From: an uncultured Brevundimonas sp. | GTDB taxonomy: Bacteria > Pseudomonadota > Alphaproteobacteria > Caulobacterales > Caulobacteraceae | Reading direction: 5' to 3' | DNA length: 8,247 nucleotides | Assembly: GCA_946481425.1 (NCBI GenBank) | Contig: CAMLNT010000096.1 | Span: 1-8,247 of the forward strand | In this document: positions 1 through 5,852 of the stretch, piece by piece | How the letters are laid out: each line of letters begins with the position of its first letter | How positions within the stretch are numbered: the first letter of the stretch is position 1 | The notes under the pieces: generated by a model | Database searches by the model: none | Told to the model about the DNA's origin: nothing | The model's input: only the letters and a program-made list of their open reading frames with translations | Position numbers and translations under genes: made by a program

Positions 1-220
1 AGGCCTTGGCCAGTGGTTTCACGTCGCCTTGCGGCTGGCTTCGGAAAAGGAAGAACTCGAGCAGTTCATAGTCGGGCAGGGCGGCCAGTCCCGCCTTGCG
101 GGCGCGCTCCCGCAGACGTTCCCGGTGCCCGGCGTGGTGCGGCCTTGCTTTGGGCTTCGCCGGCTCGGCGCGCGGGGCGAACAACTCGGGAAAGGCGACG
201 ACCGTGGAAGCAGCAGACAT
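1..220 (-). CDS. radC: RadC family protein, N-terminal part (cut by window edge)
   Basis: Only the first 73 codons are present; the gene continues beyond the left edge. After a poorly conserved leader of about 28 residues (MSAASTVVAFPELF...), the sequence has the RadC N-terminal signature: HRERLRERARKAG (about 31-43), then LPDYELLEFFLFRSQPQGDVKPLAKA up to the edge. This N-terminal part is the helix-hairpin-helix-like region; the C-terminal JAB1/MPN-type metal-binding domain that defines the family is outside the window. The ATG is preceded by GAGG at a suitable distance. It lies 56 bp after map on the same strand, but the gap contains a LexA-type site, so it probably also has its own promoter. 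The biochemical role of RadC is unsettled, and the classical radC mutation of E. coli was later assigned to recG. The assignment is firm from the motif, although this reading is too short for the expected frame tables. Confidence 0.88.
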   Translation of the reverse strand, partial: MSAASTVVAFPELFAPRAEPAKPKARPHHAGHRERLRERARKAGLAALPDYELLEFFLFRSQPQGDVKPLAKA

Positions 221-254
221 GGCGACCTCGCGTTCAGCGGGCGTCACTCTGTCA

Positions 255-269
255 GAACATAATGAGAAC
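255..269 (-). promoter_or_regulatory. LexA (SOS) operator, GTTC-N7-GTTC, upstream of radC
   Basis: Read on the minus strand the site is GTTCTCATTATGTTC: two direct GTTC half-sites separated by exactly seven bases, with an AT-rich centre in an otherwise GC-rich region. GTTC-N7-GTTC is the known LexA recognition sequence of alphaproteobacteria such as Caulobacter and Rhodobacter. It lies 34 bp upstream of the radC ATG, wholly inside the map-radC gap, which suits repression of a radC promoter. It is downstream of map and so should not control map. LexA binding is inferred, not shown. Confidence 0.75.
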
Positions 270-276
270 GTCCAGC

Positions 277-1107
277 CTAGGCGAACGTCGGTCGGAACAT
301 CCCCGCCGGACTTGCGGTGAAGACTTCGATGCCCGTGTCGGTGACACCGACCGAATGCTCGCACTGCGCGGACAACGACTTGTCGCGCGTCACCGCCGTC
401 CAGCCGTCGGACAACACCTTCACCTGCGGCTTGCCCAGGTTCACCATCGGCTCGACGGTGAAGAACATGCCGGGCTCCAGCGTCGCGCCCTGGCCGCGCT
501 TGCCGAAGTGAAGGACGTTCGGGCTGTCGTGGAACACGCGGCCCACGCCGTGCCCGCAGAAATCACGGACAACCGACATGCGCTGGGCCTCGACGTGCTG
601 CTGGATGGCCCAGCCGATGTCGCCGAAGGTGTTGCCCGGCTTCACCATCGCCAGGCCCTTCTCAAGCGAGTCATAGGTCGTCTCGATCAGGCGACGGGCG
701 CGCGGATTGATCTGGCCGACCGCGTACATGCGGCTGGTGTCGCCGTGCCAGCCGTCGACGATCGCAGTCACGTCGATGTTGGCGATATCGCCTTCGTCCA
801 GCCGGTAGTTGGTCCGCTGCCCCGGAATGCCGTGACAGACGACGTGGTTGGGCGAGATGCAGGTGGTGTGGGTGTAGCCCTTGTAGCCCAGACAGGCCGG
901 CAGGCCTCCGTTGTCCAGGATGAACTCGCGCGCCAGATCGTCCAGGTGCTGGGTTTCGACGCCCGGGACGACATGTTCGGTCAGCATGTCCAGGCAGGCG
1001 GCGGCCAGCCGGCCGGCTTTGCGCATGCCCTCGAAGTCTTCGGGGCGATGCCGCTTGATCACGCTGGTGCGCACGAAGGCGTCGTCGTCGAGGTCGATGA
1101 TTTCCAT
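277..1107 (-). CDS. map: Methionine aminopeptidase, type I
   Basis: Removes the initiator methionine from nascent cytosolic proteins after deformylation. The 276-residue product contains every key residue of the family: metal ligands D112 (NIDVT), D123 (HGDTSR), H186 (GHGVGR), E219 (TVEPM) and E250 (QCEHS), with the same mutual spacing as D97/D108/H171/E204/E235 of the E. coli enzyme. The substrate-binding histidine is H92 in CHGIP, and H193 matches E. coli H178. The N-terminal segment MRKAGRLAA (28-36) is typical, and the 20 or so residues before it resemble the short extension of alphaproteobacterial homologues. There is no zinc-finger extension, so it is the simple bacterial form. The ATG has only a weak Shine-Dalgarno. 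The gene begins 30 bp after the glycosyltransferase stop, so it may be co-transcribed or use a promoter inside that gene. Confidence 0.97.
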   Translation of the reverse strand: MEIIDLDDDAFVRTSVIKRHRPEDFEGMRKAGRLAAACLDMLTEHVVPGVETQHLDDLAREFILDNGGLPACLGYKGYTHTTCISPNHVVCHGIPGQRTNYRLDEGDIANIDVTAIVDGWHGDTSRMYAVGQINPRARRLIETTYDSLEKGLAMVKPGNTFGDIGWAIQQHVEAQRMSVVRDFCGHGVGRVFHDSPNVLHFGKRGQGATLEPGMFFTVEPMVNLGKPQVKVLSDGWTAVTRDKSLSAQCEHSVGVTDTGIEVFTASPAGMFRPTFA

Positions 1108-1137
1108 GGAAAGTCCGGGGAGAAACAGGCCAGATGG

Positions 1138-2547
1138 TCAGTCTATCACAGTTTCACAAGCCGGACTGATGGCCTGCGGCGAAAAGTCGGGCGTGTGAGG
1201 GGTCTTGTCCCAGTGGAACGGCTGCCAGGCGAGACGCCACAGGGCGTGCGCCTGCGCAAAGCTCAGCAGGCACCAGTAGATCGGCGCCGTCAGTATATCG
1301 AACGCTCCCGTTCGAATGCTGGCCCGAGCGGCGCCGAGGGCCATGCAGGTCCCCGCGATCGCCCAGCCGTAACCGGCGATTGACAGGTCCGGAACCGGCA
1401 GGGGCGGGGGCGTCCAGGCGATGCCGTAAACCAGTAGGGTCGCCGCGATCCAGAAGACGAACAGCGCCTGAAAGCAGGCGGAAGCGACCGACGCGCCAAG
1501 CGTGGCGAGCAGTGTCAGCAAACCTCGCGCGCCGAGGCCCTGTGGTCGGCGGGTGTGAACGAGCAGTGTTTGCATGAAGCCCTTGAGCCAGCGGGTCCGC
1601 TGCGGAACCCAGACCCGCACGGAGGGCGGCGGAGATTCAAGCGTCGGCCGTCGGATGACGCCGCAGCGATAGCCTAGCCGATAAAGCCGGAACCCAAGAT
1701 CGGCGTCCTCGGTCACGTTCCAGGGGTCCCATCCCCCGACCTGTCGCAGGACGTCGACCCGGAAATGATTGCTGGTCCCGCCGAGCGGCAAGGGCAGGCC
1801 AAGCCGGGCGAGGGCCGGCAGCATGATTTCGAAAAGAACTGCATATTCCAGGGCGAACTGGCGCTCGAGCCAGGTCATGGCACGGTCCGCGTTTCGGATG
1901 CGCAGCGGCGCCTGAAGACAAGCGAGCCGCTCATCGCTGCCCGCGAAGCGGGCGGCCGCTTCGCGCAACTGTCCGGGGCATGGGTGATCCTCAGCGTCAT
2001 AGACGGTGAGCAACCCGGGTCGGGCCAGCCCGAGGGCGATGTTGAGTGCGCGAGGCTTGGTCATGGGGGCGCCGAGCGGGGCCACCAGCACCCGTAGCCA
2101 AGATGGCCGTGCAGCGCGTTCGAGGGCGAGACGTGTAACCGGATCATCGGCCTCGACCACCAGCCATCCCGTCAATTTGTTGGGCGGGTAATCGATCGCG
2201 CTCAGGCGCGCGACCAGCTGGGCGGCAATCGCAGCCTCATCCCTGAGCGCGACCACGATCGTATAGTGCGGCAGTTCCCCGCCGGAGAGCGGGCGAGCCT
2301 CGGCAATGGGACTGACGGAAAGCAGTACCGCCGCAAGTCGGGTAGAGACGATGACGGCGAAACTCGCCGCCAGCACGTACCGCAACAGGGTTCCGGCCAG
2401 CGCCATGTCCCAGGCCGACAGGGCCAGGCCTGAGATGGTCAGCACACAGACGACGATGGCCTGACTGCGGCTCAGGCCCTTCCTTGCCGCGCTGAGCGCG
2501 AGGGCGGGACCACCCACGACACGGAGATTGGCGCGACTGCCGTCCAA
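1138..2547 (-). CDS. Membrane glycosyltransferase, family 2 (cellulose-synthase/NfrB-like)
   Basis: A 469-residue inner-membrane GT2 enzyme predicted to move a sugar from a nucleotide-sugar to an unknown acceptor, perhaps a surface polysaccharide. Two hydrophobic segments (about 30-48 and 55-78) precede a cytosolic catalytic domain (about 93-330). Motifs appear in processive-GT2 order: EADD (132-135) for nucleotide binding, DAED (184-187) as the metal-binding DxD equivalent, GGTSNHFR (256-263), TEDAD (279-283) with the catalytic-base aspartate, and QRTRW (316-320), the QxxRW motif. Further hydrophobic segments follow (about 343-378, 388-408, 416-436), ending in W-DKTPH near 446-451. The start is TTG with AGGA nine bases upstream; no better ATG precedes the first membrane segment. 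There is no c-di-GMP-binding PilZ domain. Product and acceptor cannot be told from the sequence, and no other polysaccharide genes are in view. Confidence 0.88.
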   Translation of the reverse strand: MDGSRANLRVVGGPALALSAARKGLSRSQAIVVCVLTISGLALSAWDMALAGTLLRYVLAASFAVIVSTRLAAVLLSVSPIAEARPLSGGELPHYTIVVALRDEAAIAAQLVARLSAIDYPPNKLTGWLVVEADDPVTRLALERAARPSWLRVLVAPLGAPMTKPRALNIALGLARPGLLTVYDAEDHPCPGQLREAAARFAGSDERLACLQAPLRIRNADRAMTWLERQFALEYAVLFEIMLPALARLGLPLPLGGTSNHFRVDVLRQVGGWDPWNVTEDADLGFRLYRLGYRCGVIRRPTLESPPPSVRVWVPQRTRWLKGFMQTLLVHTRRPQGLGARGLLTLLATLGASVASACFQALFVFWIAATLLVYGIAWTPPPLPVPDLSIAGYGWAIAGTCMALGAARASIRTGAFDILTAPIYWCLLSFAQAHALWRLAWQPFHWDKTPHTPDFSPQAISPACETVID

Positions 2548-2567
2548 GCTGTATTATCCTAGACAGC
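2548..2567. repeat. Short inverted repeat next to the glycosyltransferase start
   Basis: GCTGT and ACAGC are 5-bp arms around a 10-base AT-rich centre, ending directly at the TTG start of the glycosyltransferase. On the minus strand the same bases contain AGGA, used as the likely ribosome-binding site, and a GATAAT that resembles a -10 element. It may be an operator for the neighbouring TetR regulator or a chance match; five-base arms are weak evidence. Confidence 0.25.
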
Positions 2568-2595
2568 ACGTTAAAGAGTTATCCGAACCACGTTA

Positions 2596-2619
2596 CGCCG
2601 CGATGCGCAAGGCGCGGCG
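2596..2619. repeat. Inverted repeat in the divergent intergenic region
   Basis: CGCCGCG (2596-2602) and CGCGGCG (2613-2619) are perfect 7-bp arms around a 10-base centre (ATGCGCAAGG). It lies 12 bp upstream of the -35 of the candidate promoter for the TetR-importer operon, so it could be an operator. It is not followed by a T-run, so it is not an intrinsic terminator. GC-only arms of this length can arise by chance in such GC-rich DNA. Confidence 0.3.
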
Positions 2620-2630
2620 GCTGGCCACGG

Positions 2631-2660
2631 TTGCCCGGGCCTCCGCGAAGGCGCTAAGAC
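2631..2660 (+). promoter_or_regulatory. Candidate housekeeping promoter of the TetR-importer operon
   Basis: TTGCCC (2631-2636), a 17-base spacer, then CTAAGA (2654-2659) inside GCTAAGAC, which matches the Caulobacter-type -10 pattern GCTANAWC at 7 of 8 positions. Transcription would begin near 2666, leaving a leader of about 25 bases before the TTG of the regulator gene. No cobalamin-riboswitch-sized leader would fit. Pattern match only. Confidence 0.45.
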
Positions 2661-2690
2661 AGGGCTCGTACTTTCAAGCGGGGCTCAGTC

Positions 2691-3326
2691 TTGGCCGTTA
2701 CTGATTTGACCGCCTCGCCGTCCCGATCCGCGCGCAAGGCCAAGGGCGAAGGCCATGTCCGTCGCGCCGAGATCCTCCAGGCTGCGGAACGGCTGTTCGT
2801 GGAATGCGGCTATGAAGGCGCCACCATCCGCAAGATCGCGGACGAGGTCGGCGTATCGTCCACGGCCCTCTACATGCACTTCCGCGACAAGGCGGAAATC
2901 CTGTCGCAGATTTGCGAAGACGGGTTCGCCCGCCTCATCGTCGTCACCGAAGCCATTGAGGCGGACGGCGGCACGCCCGAGCAGGTCCTGCGAAGCAAGA
3001 TGAAAGCTTATGCCGCGTTCGGCTTCGACAATCCGAATGCCTACCGGCTGATCTATCTCACCCGGCCGGGCGAGGCCGGAAGCGCCGAGGATGTCGCGCG
3101 TCGCGTCGGCCGTGGTCTTTTCGAACGACTGCGCCAGCCTCTGGTCGACCTGCACGCCGAAGGCCGTCTCAAGAGAGATCCCGATGTCGCCGCCCAGATG
3201 ATCTGGGCAGGGGTGCACGGCGTCGTTTCCCTGATGCTGACCAAGCCGTATTTCGACTGGGCCGACCGCGACCTGCTTCTGGACGGCATGCTGGACGCCC
3301 TGCTGGCGGATCTCACCAACGGATGA
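2691..3326 (+). CDS. TetR/AcrR-family transcriptional regulator with WHG-like C-terminal domain
   Basis: A 211-residue DNA-binding regulator. The TetR N-terminal domain is clear: RRAEILQAAERLF (24-36), then the helix-turn-helix ATIRKIADEVGVSSTALYMHF (44-64) and the usual DKAEIL. The C-terminal part (about 105-205), with AYRLIYLTRPG, IWAGVHGVVSLML and DGMLDALLADL, resembles the WHG domain (TetR_C_33 type), in which a W-x-x-x-HG segment is typical. The start is a TTG; it is the only standard start between the upstream in-frame stop at 2655 and the conserved domain, and its ribosome-binding site (GGGG) is poor. The stop overlaps the ATG of the binding protein by four bases (ATGA), so the regulator is translated with the importer. 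It most likely represses its own operon and perhaps the divergent glycosyltransferase; its ligand is unknown. Confidence 0.92.
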   Translation: MAVTDLTASPSRSARKAKGEGHVRRAEILQAAERLFVECGYEGATIRKIADEVGVSSTALYMHFRDKAEILSQICEDGFARLIVVTEAIEADGGTPEQVLRSKMKAYAAFGFDNPNAYRLIYLTRPGEAGSAEDVARRVGRGLFERLRQPLVDLHAEGRLKRDPDVAAQMIWAGVHGVVSLMLTKPYFDWADRDLLLDGMLDALLADLTNG

Positions 3327-4114
3327 GGCTGGCGGCGGCCCTGGCGTTGGTCGTCTCCCTGGCGGCGGGGCCGGTCATGGCCGGGCCTCGCGTTGTGTCG
3401 CTGGACCAGTGCGCCGACCAGTTCGTGCTCGCCCTGGCCGACCCGGACGACATCGCGGGCGTTTCCCCGCGCGCGGATGATGCCGACTCCTGGATGCGCC
3501 ATCAGGTGAACGGAGCGCCTCTGTTGCGACCATCGCTGGAAGCCGTCATGGCGGCGCGGCCGGACGTCGTCGTGCGCTACTGGGGCGGGGACGCCAGGCT
3601 GATCCGGGCGCTGGAGCGGACCGGGGTGCGGGTTATCCAGATCGAGGACGCCACCGACTTCCCCGGCGTGCGCGCCAATGTGGCCCGCGTCGCCAATGCG
3701 CTCGGTCGTTCCGGCCGCGGCCAGGACCTCATCGCCGGCATGGATCGCGATCTCGCCCACAGCCGCGACGCCTGGCAGGGGGAAGACGCCCTCTACCTCA
3801 CTTCGTCGGGCTGGACGTCCGGCCGCGGCACCCTCGTCGATGCCATGATGCGAGCCGCCGGCCTGTCCAACAGCTGGGACGGGCCCGCCTTCGCGCCCCT
3901 GTCGGTCGAGGGTCTGATTCTTCAGCCGCCGCGTCGGTTCGTGCTCGGCTTCTTCGACGCCCTGAGAGCTGATCGCCGGGGCGTCGGCCGTCATCCGAGC
4001 GTTCGCCGCCGTACGGCCACCCGTGCGATCGTCTCGCTGCCGGGGTCGATTCTCGGGTGTCCGGGCTGGTTCGTCTCGGACGGTACGCGCCGTATCGCCC
4101 GGGCTGCGGCCTGA
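3323..4114 (+). CDS. Periplasmic substrate-binding protein of an iron-chelate/cobalamin ABC importer (BtuF/FecB-like)
   Basis: The 263-residue product carries a Sec signal peptide (residues 1-20, cleavage after VMA) and no lipobox cysteine, so it should be a free periplasmic protein. The mature start, PRVVSLDQCADQFVLAL (22-38), is the family hallmark; LEAVMAARPDVVV (72-84) and the long lobe-linking helix near 112-130 fit the two-lobed class III binding fold, and mature length is close to BtuF. It should capture a metal chelate and deliver it to the permease encoded 2 bp downstream. Cobalamin, a ferric siderophore and haem are all possible; this alphaproteobacterial branch is often labelled BtuF or iron-complex without proof. 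The C-terminus (GRHPSVRRR, LPGSILGCPGWF) looks family-like, so I see no frameshift. Translation is coupled to the TetR gene by the ATGA overlap. Confidence 0.88.
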   Translation: MRLAAALALVVSLAAGPVMAGPRVVSLDQCADQFVLALADPDDIAGVSPRADDADSWMRHQVNGAPLLRPSLEAVMAARPDVVVRYWGGDARLIRALERTGVRVIQIEDATDFPGVRANVARVANALGRSGRGQDLIAGMDRDLAHSRDAWQGEDALYLTSSGWTSGRGTLVDAMMRAAGLSNSWDGPAFAPLSVEGLILQPPRRFVLGFFDALRADRRGVGRHPSVRRRTATRAIVSLPGSILGCPGWFVSDGTRRIARAAA

Positions 4115-4116
4115 TC

Positions 4117-5103
4117 ATGAAGCCCGGCGTCCTGAATCTCGCGCTCTGGGTGGCCCTGCTCGCGGCGATCGGTGTGTCCCTGGCCGTCGGAGAGGCGGCC
4201 CTGACGCTGGCGCAGTACCGTCAGGCCTTTCTCGATCCGGCGTCGCCAGCGGCCGAAATTCTCTGGCAGGTGAGGGCGCCGCGCGCCCTGGCCGCCGGCC
4301 TGACGGGCGCCGCCCTTGGCCTGGCCGGGGCGCTGATGCAGGGTTTGCTGCGCAATCCGCTCGCCGATCCCGGCGTGCTGGGTGTCTCGGCGACGGCGGG
4401 CTTCGCGGCCGCGCTCGCCATCGTGGCAGGGCTAGCCCTCACGCCGGGGATCGTCGAGCTCGCCGCCTGGATCGGAGCGCTGCTCTGCGGCGGCGCGCTC
4501 GCGGCCTTTGCGGCTCGTATTCGGGAGCCCGAGGCCCTCATCCTGTTCGGCGTCGCCCTTTCGAGCTTCTTCGGCGCGGCGACCGCCCTGATTTTCAACC
4601 TGTCGCCGTCTCCGATCGCCACGGCCGAGGTCCTGGCCTGGATGATGGGCTCGGTCGAGGCGCGCAGCTGGGCCGATGTGCTCTGGGGTCTTCCGGCCAT
4701 CGCGTTGGCGGTCTGGCTGGCCCTTCAGGCGGCGCCGGCCCTGCGCATGCTTACGCTCGGCGAGGAGGCTGCGGCTCTCTCCGGGCTGGCCATGGGACGC
4801 CTTCGCATGGCGGCGGTGCTTGGCGCGTCTCTGGCCACGGGCGCAGCCGTCGCCATGGCCGGGATCATCGGTTTCGTCGGTCTGGCGGCGCCACACCTCG
4901 TTCGCCGCGCGGTGCGCGAAGATCCGGGCCGGCTGCTGACGCCGTCAGCCCTTGCAGGCGCGGTCATCCTCGTTCTGGCCGATGTCCTGGCCCGGATCAC
5001 CCCGACCGAGCAGGAGCTCAAGCTCGGCGTGTTCACTGCCCTCGTCGGGGCGCCGGTCTTCGCCCTCATCGCCTGGAAGGCGGCCCGGAGCTGGCGCACA
5101 TGA
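4117..5103 (+). CDS. ABC importer permease, FecCD/BtuC family
   Basis: A 328-residue integral inner-membrane protein, the length usual for the family, whose dimer forms the translocation path. The family signature RAPRALAAGLTGAALGLAGA with MQGLLRNPLADPGVLGVSATAG spans residues 53-95. IIGFVGLAAPHLVRR (250-264) is the cytoplasmic coupling region that contacts the ATPase, and ELKLGVFTALVGAPVFALI (300-318) is the standard last membrane segment. Several other long hydrophobic stretches (e.g. 6-24, 94-134, 140-161, 189-206, 233-256, 277-291) fit about ten membrane spans. I chose the ATG two bases after the binding-protein stop; a GTG 60 bp upstream (4057) stays in frame but would overlap the binding-protein gene and add a non-hydrophobic, arginine-rich leader. 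The stop overlaps the ATPase ATG. Confidence 0.93.
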   Translation: MKPGVLNLALWVALLAAIGVSLAVGEAALTLAQYRQAFLDPASPAAEILWQVRAPRALAAGLTGAALGLAGALMQGLLRNPLADPGVLGVSATAGFAAALAIVAGLALTPGIVELAAWIGALLCGGALAAFAARIREPEALILFGVALSSFFGAATALIFNLSPSPIATAEVLAWMMGSVEARSWADVLWGLPAIALAVWLALQAAPALRMLTLGEEAAALSGLAMGRLRMAAVLGASLATGAAVAMAGIIGFVGLAAPHLVRRAVREDPGRLLTPSALAGAVILVLADVLARITPTEQELKLGVFTALVGAPVFALIAWKAARSWRT

Positions 5104-5852
5104 GCCGGCTGTCGGTCCGCAACCTTCACGCTGTCCAGTCGCGCCGAGAGGTCGTCACCGCCGCGAGCCTCGAGGTCGCGCCGGGCGAAATGGTCGCGGT
5201 GGTCGGCGCAAACGGCGCGGGCAAGACAACGCTGCTGCGCGCCGCGACCGGCCTGCATCCCATCTCACGCGGCGAAAGCCGTCTGGATGGAGAGCCGATC
5301 CACCGTCTGAACGCCGTCGAGCGGGCGATGAAGCTCGGCTATCTGCCGCAGGAGCGCCGCGTCGCCTGGGGCCTCGAGGCGATCGAGGTCGCGGCCCTCG
5401 GCGCGCCGCTGGAGCCGCCTTCTGTCGCCCGTCAGCGCGCTCGCCAGGCCCTGTCCCTGTTCGGCGTCGAAGCTTTGGCGGAGGCGTCGGTTTTCTCGCT
5501 GTCGGGCGGGGAGAGGGCCCGCGTGCTGCTCGCGCGCCTGTTCGCCACACACGCGCCGCTGCTGGTCGCCGACGAACCGGCCGCCGGTCTGGACCCGGAC
5601 GCCCAGCTGCTCTGCCTGGAGCGTCTGTCTCAGCACGCGAAGGCGGGGGGGGCGGTGCTGGTCACCCTGCACGATCTGGAGCTGGCCGCCCGCTTCGCCG
5701 ACCGCATCGTGGTGCTCAGGGACGGGGCGGTCGTGGCCGATGGGCCGCCGCTCACCGCCCTGTCACCGGCCGTGCTGAAGTCCGCCTTCGGCCTGCGGGC
5801 CCGCTGGATCGAGGCGGACGGCGAGCGGATGCTGAGCGCCCGCCGCCTCTAG
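5100..5852 (+). CDS. ABC importer ATP-binding protein (BtuD/FecE-like)
   Basis: The 250-residue cytosolic ATPase powers the importer. All nucleotide-binding motifs are intact: Walker A GANGAGKTT (36-44), Q-loop Q84 (LPQE), signature LSGGE (134-138), Walker B LLVADEP (154-160) with catalytic E159, D-loop GLDPD (163-167) and switch H191 (TLHD). Length and motif spacing match the cobalamin/siderophore import subfamily. The ATG overlaps the permease stop as ATGA, so translation is coupled. The frame is open far upstream into the permease gene, but that part is only an out-of-frame reading of the permease. A run of eight G (5645-5652) lies between Walker B and the switch histidine with the frame intact. 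The gene ends in a CTAG shared with the stop of the convergent transglycosylase gene, leaving no room for a terminator between them. Confidence 0.94.
   Translation: MSRLSVRNLHAVQSRREVVTAASLEVAPGEMVAVVGANGAGKTTLLRAATGLHPISRGESRLDGEPIHRLNAVERAMKLGYLPQERRVAWGLEAIEVAALGAPLEPPSVARQRARQALSLFGVEALAEASVFSLSGGERARVLLARLFATHAPLLVADEPAAGLDPDAQLLCLERLSQHAKAGGAVLVTLHDLELAARFADRIVVLRDGAVVADGPPLTALSPAVLKSAFGLRARWIEADGERMLSARRL

Noticed and set aside
13..1383. Open frame of 456 codons on the plus strand
   Set aside because: It is antisense to radC, map and the end of the glycosyltransferase. map on the other strand has all catalytic residues with exact spacing, and this reading has no recognisable domain.
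2548..2690. Cobalamin riboswitch before the importer operon
   Set aside because: The gap is shorter than a typical riboswitch and I find no convincing B12-box sequence; the promoter candidate leaves only about 25 bases of leader.
3950..4114. Possible frameshift at the end of the binding-protein gene, suggested by its Arg-rich C-terminus
   Set aside because: The GRHP, LPGSILGCPGWF stretch fits what I recall of alphaproteobacterial relatives, and the stop sits two bases before the permease ATG, as expected for an intact operon.
4023..5099. Long N-terminal extension of the ATPase reading
   Set aside because: The frame is open but the extension is an out-of-frame reading of the permease gene; the ABC ATPase begins at the ATG at 5100, which gives the usual family length.
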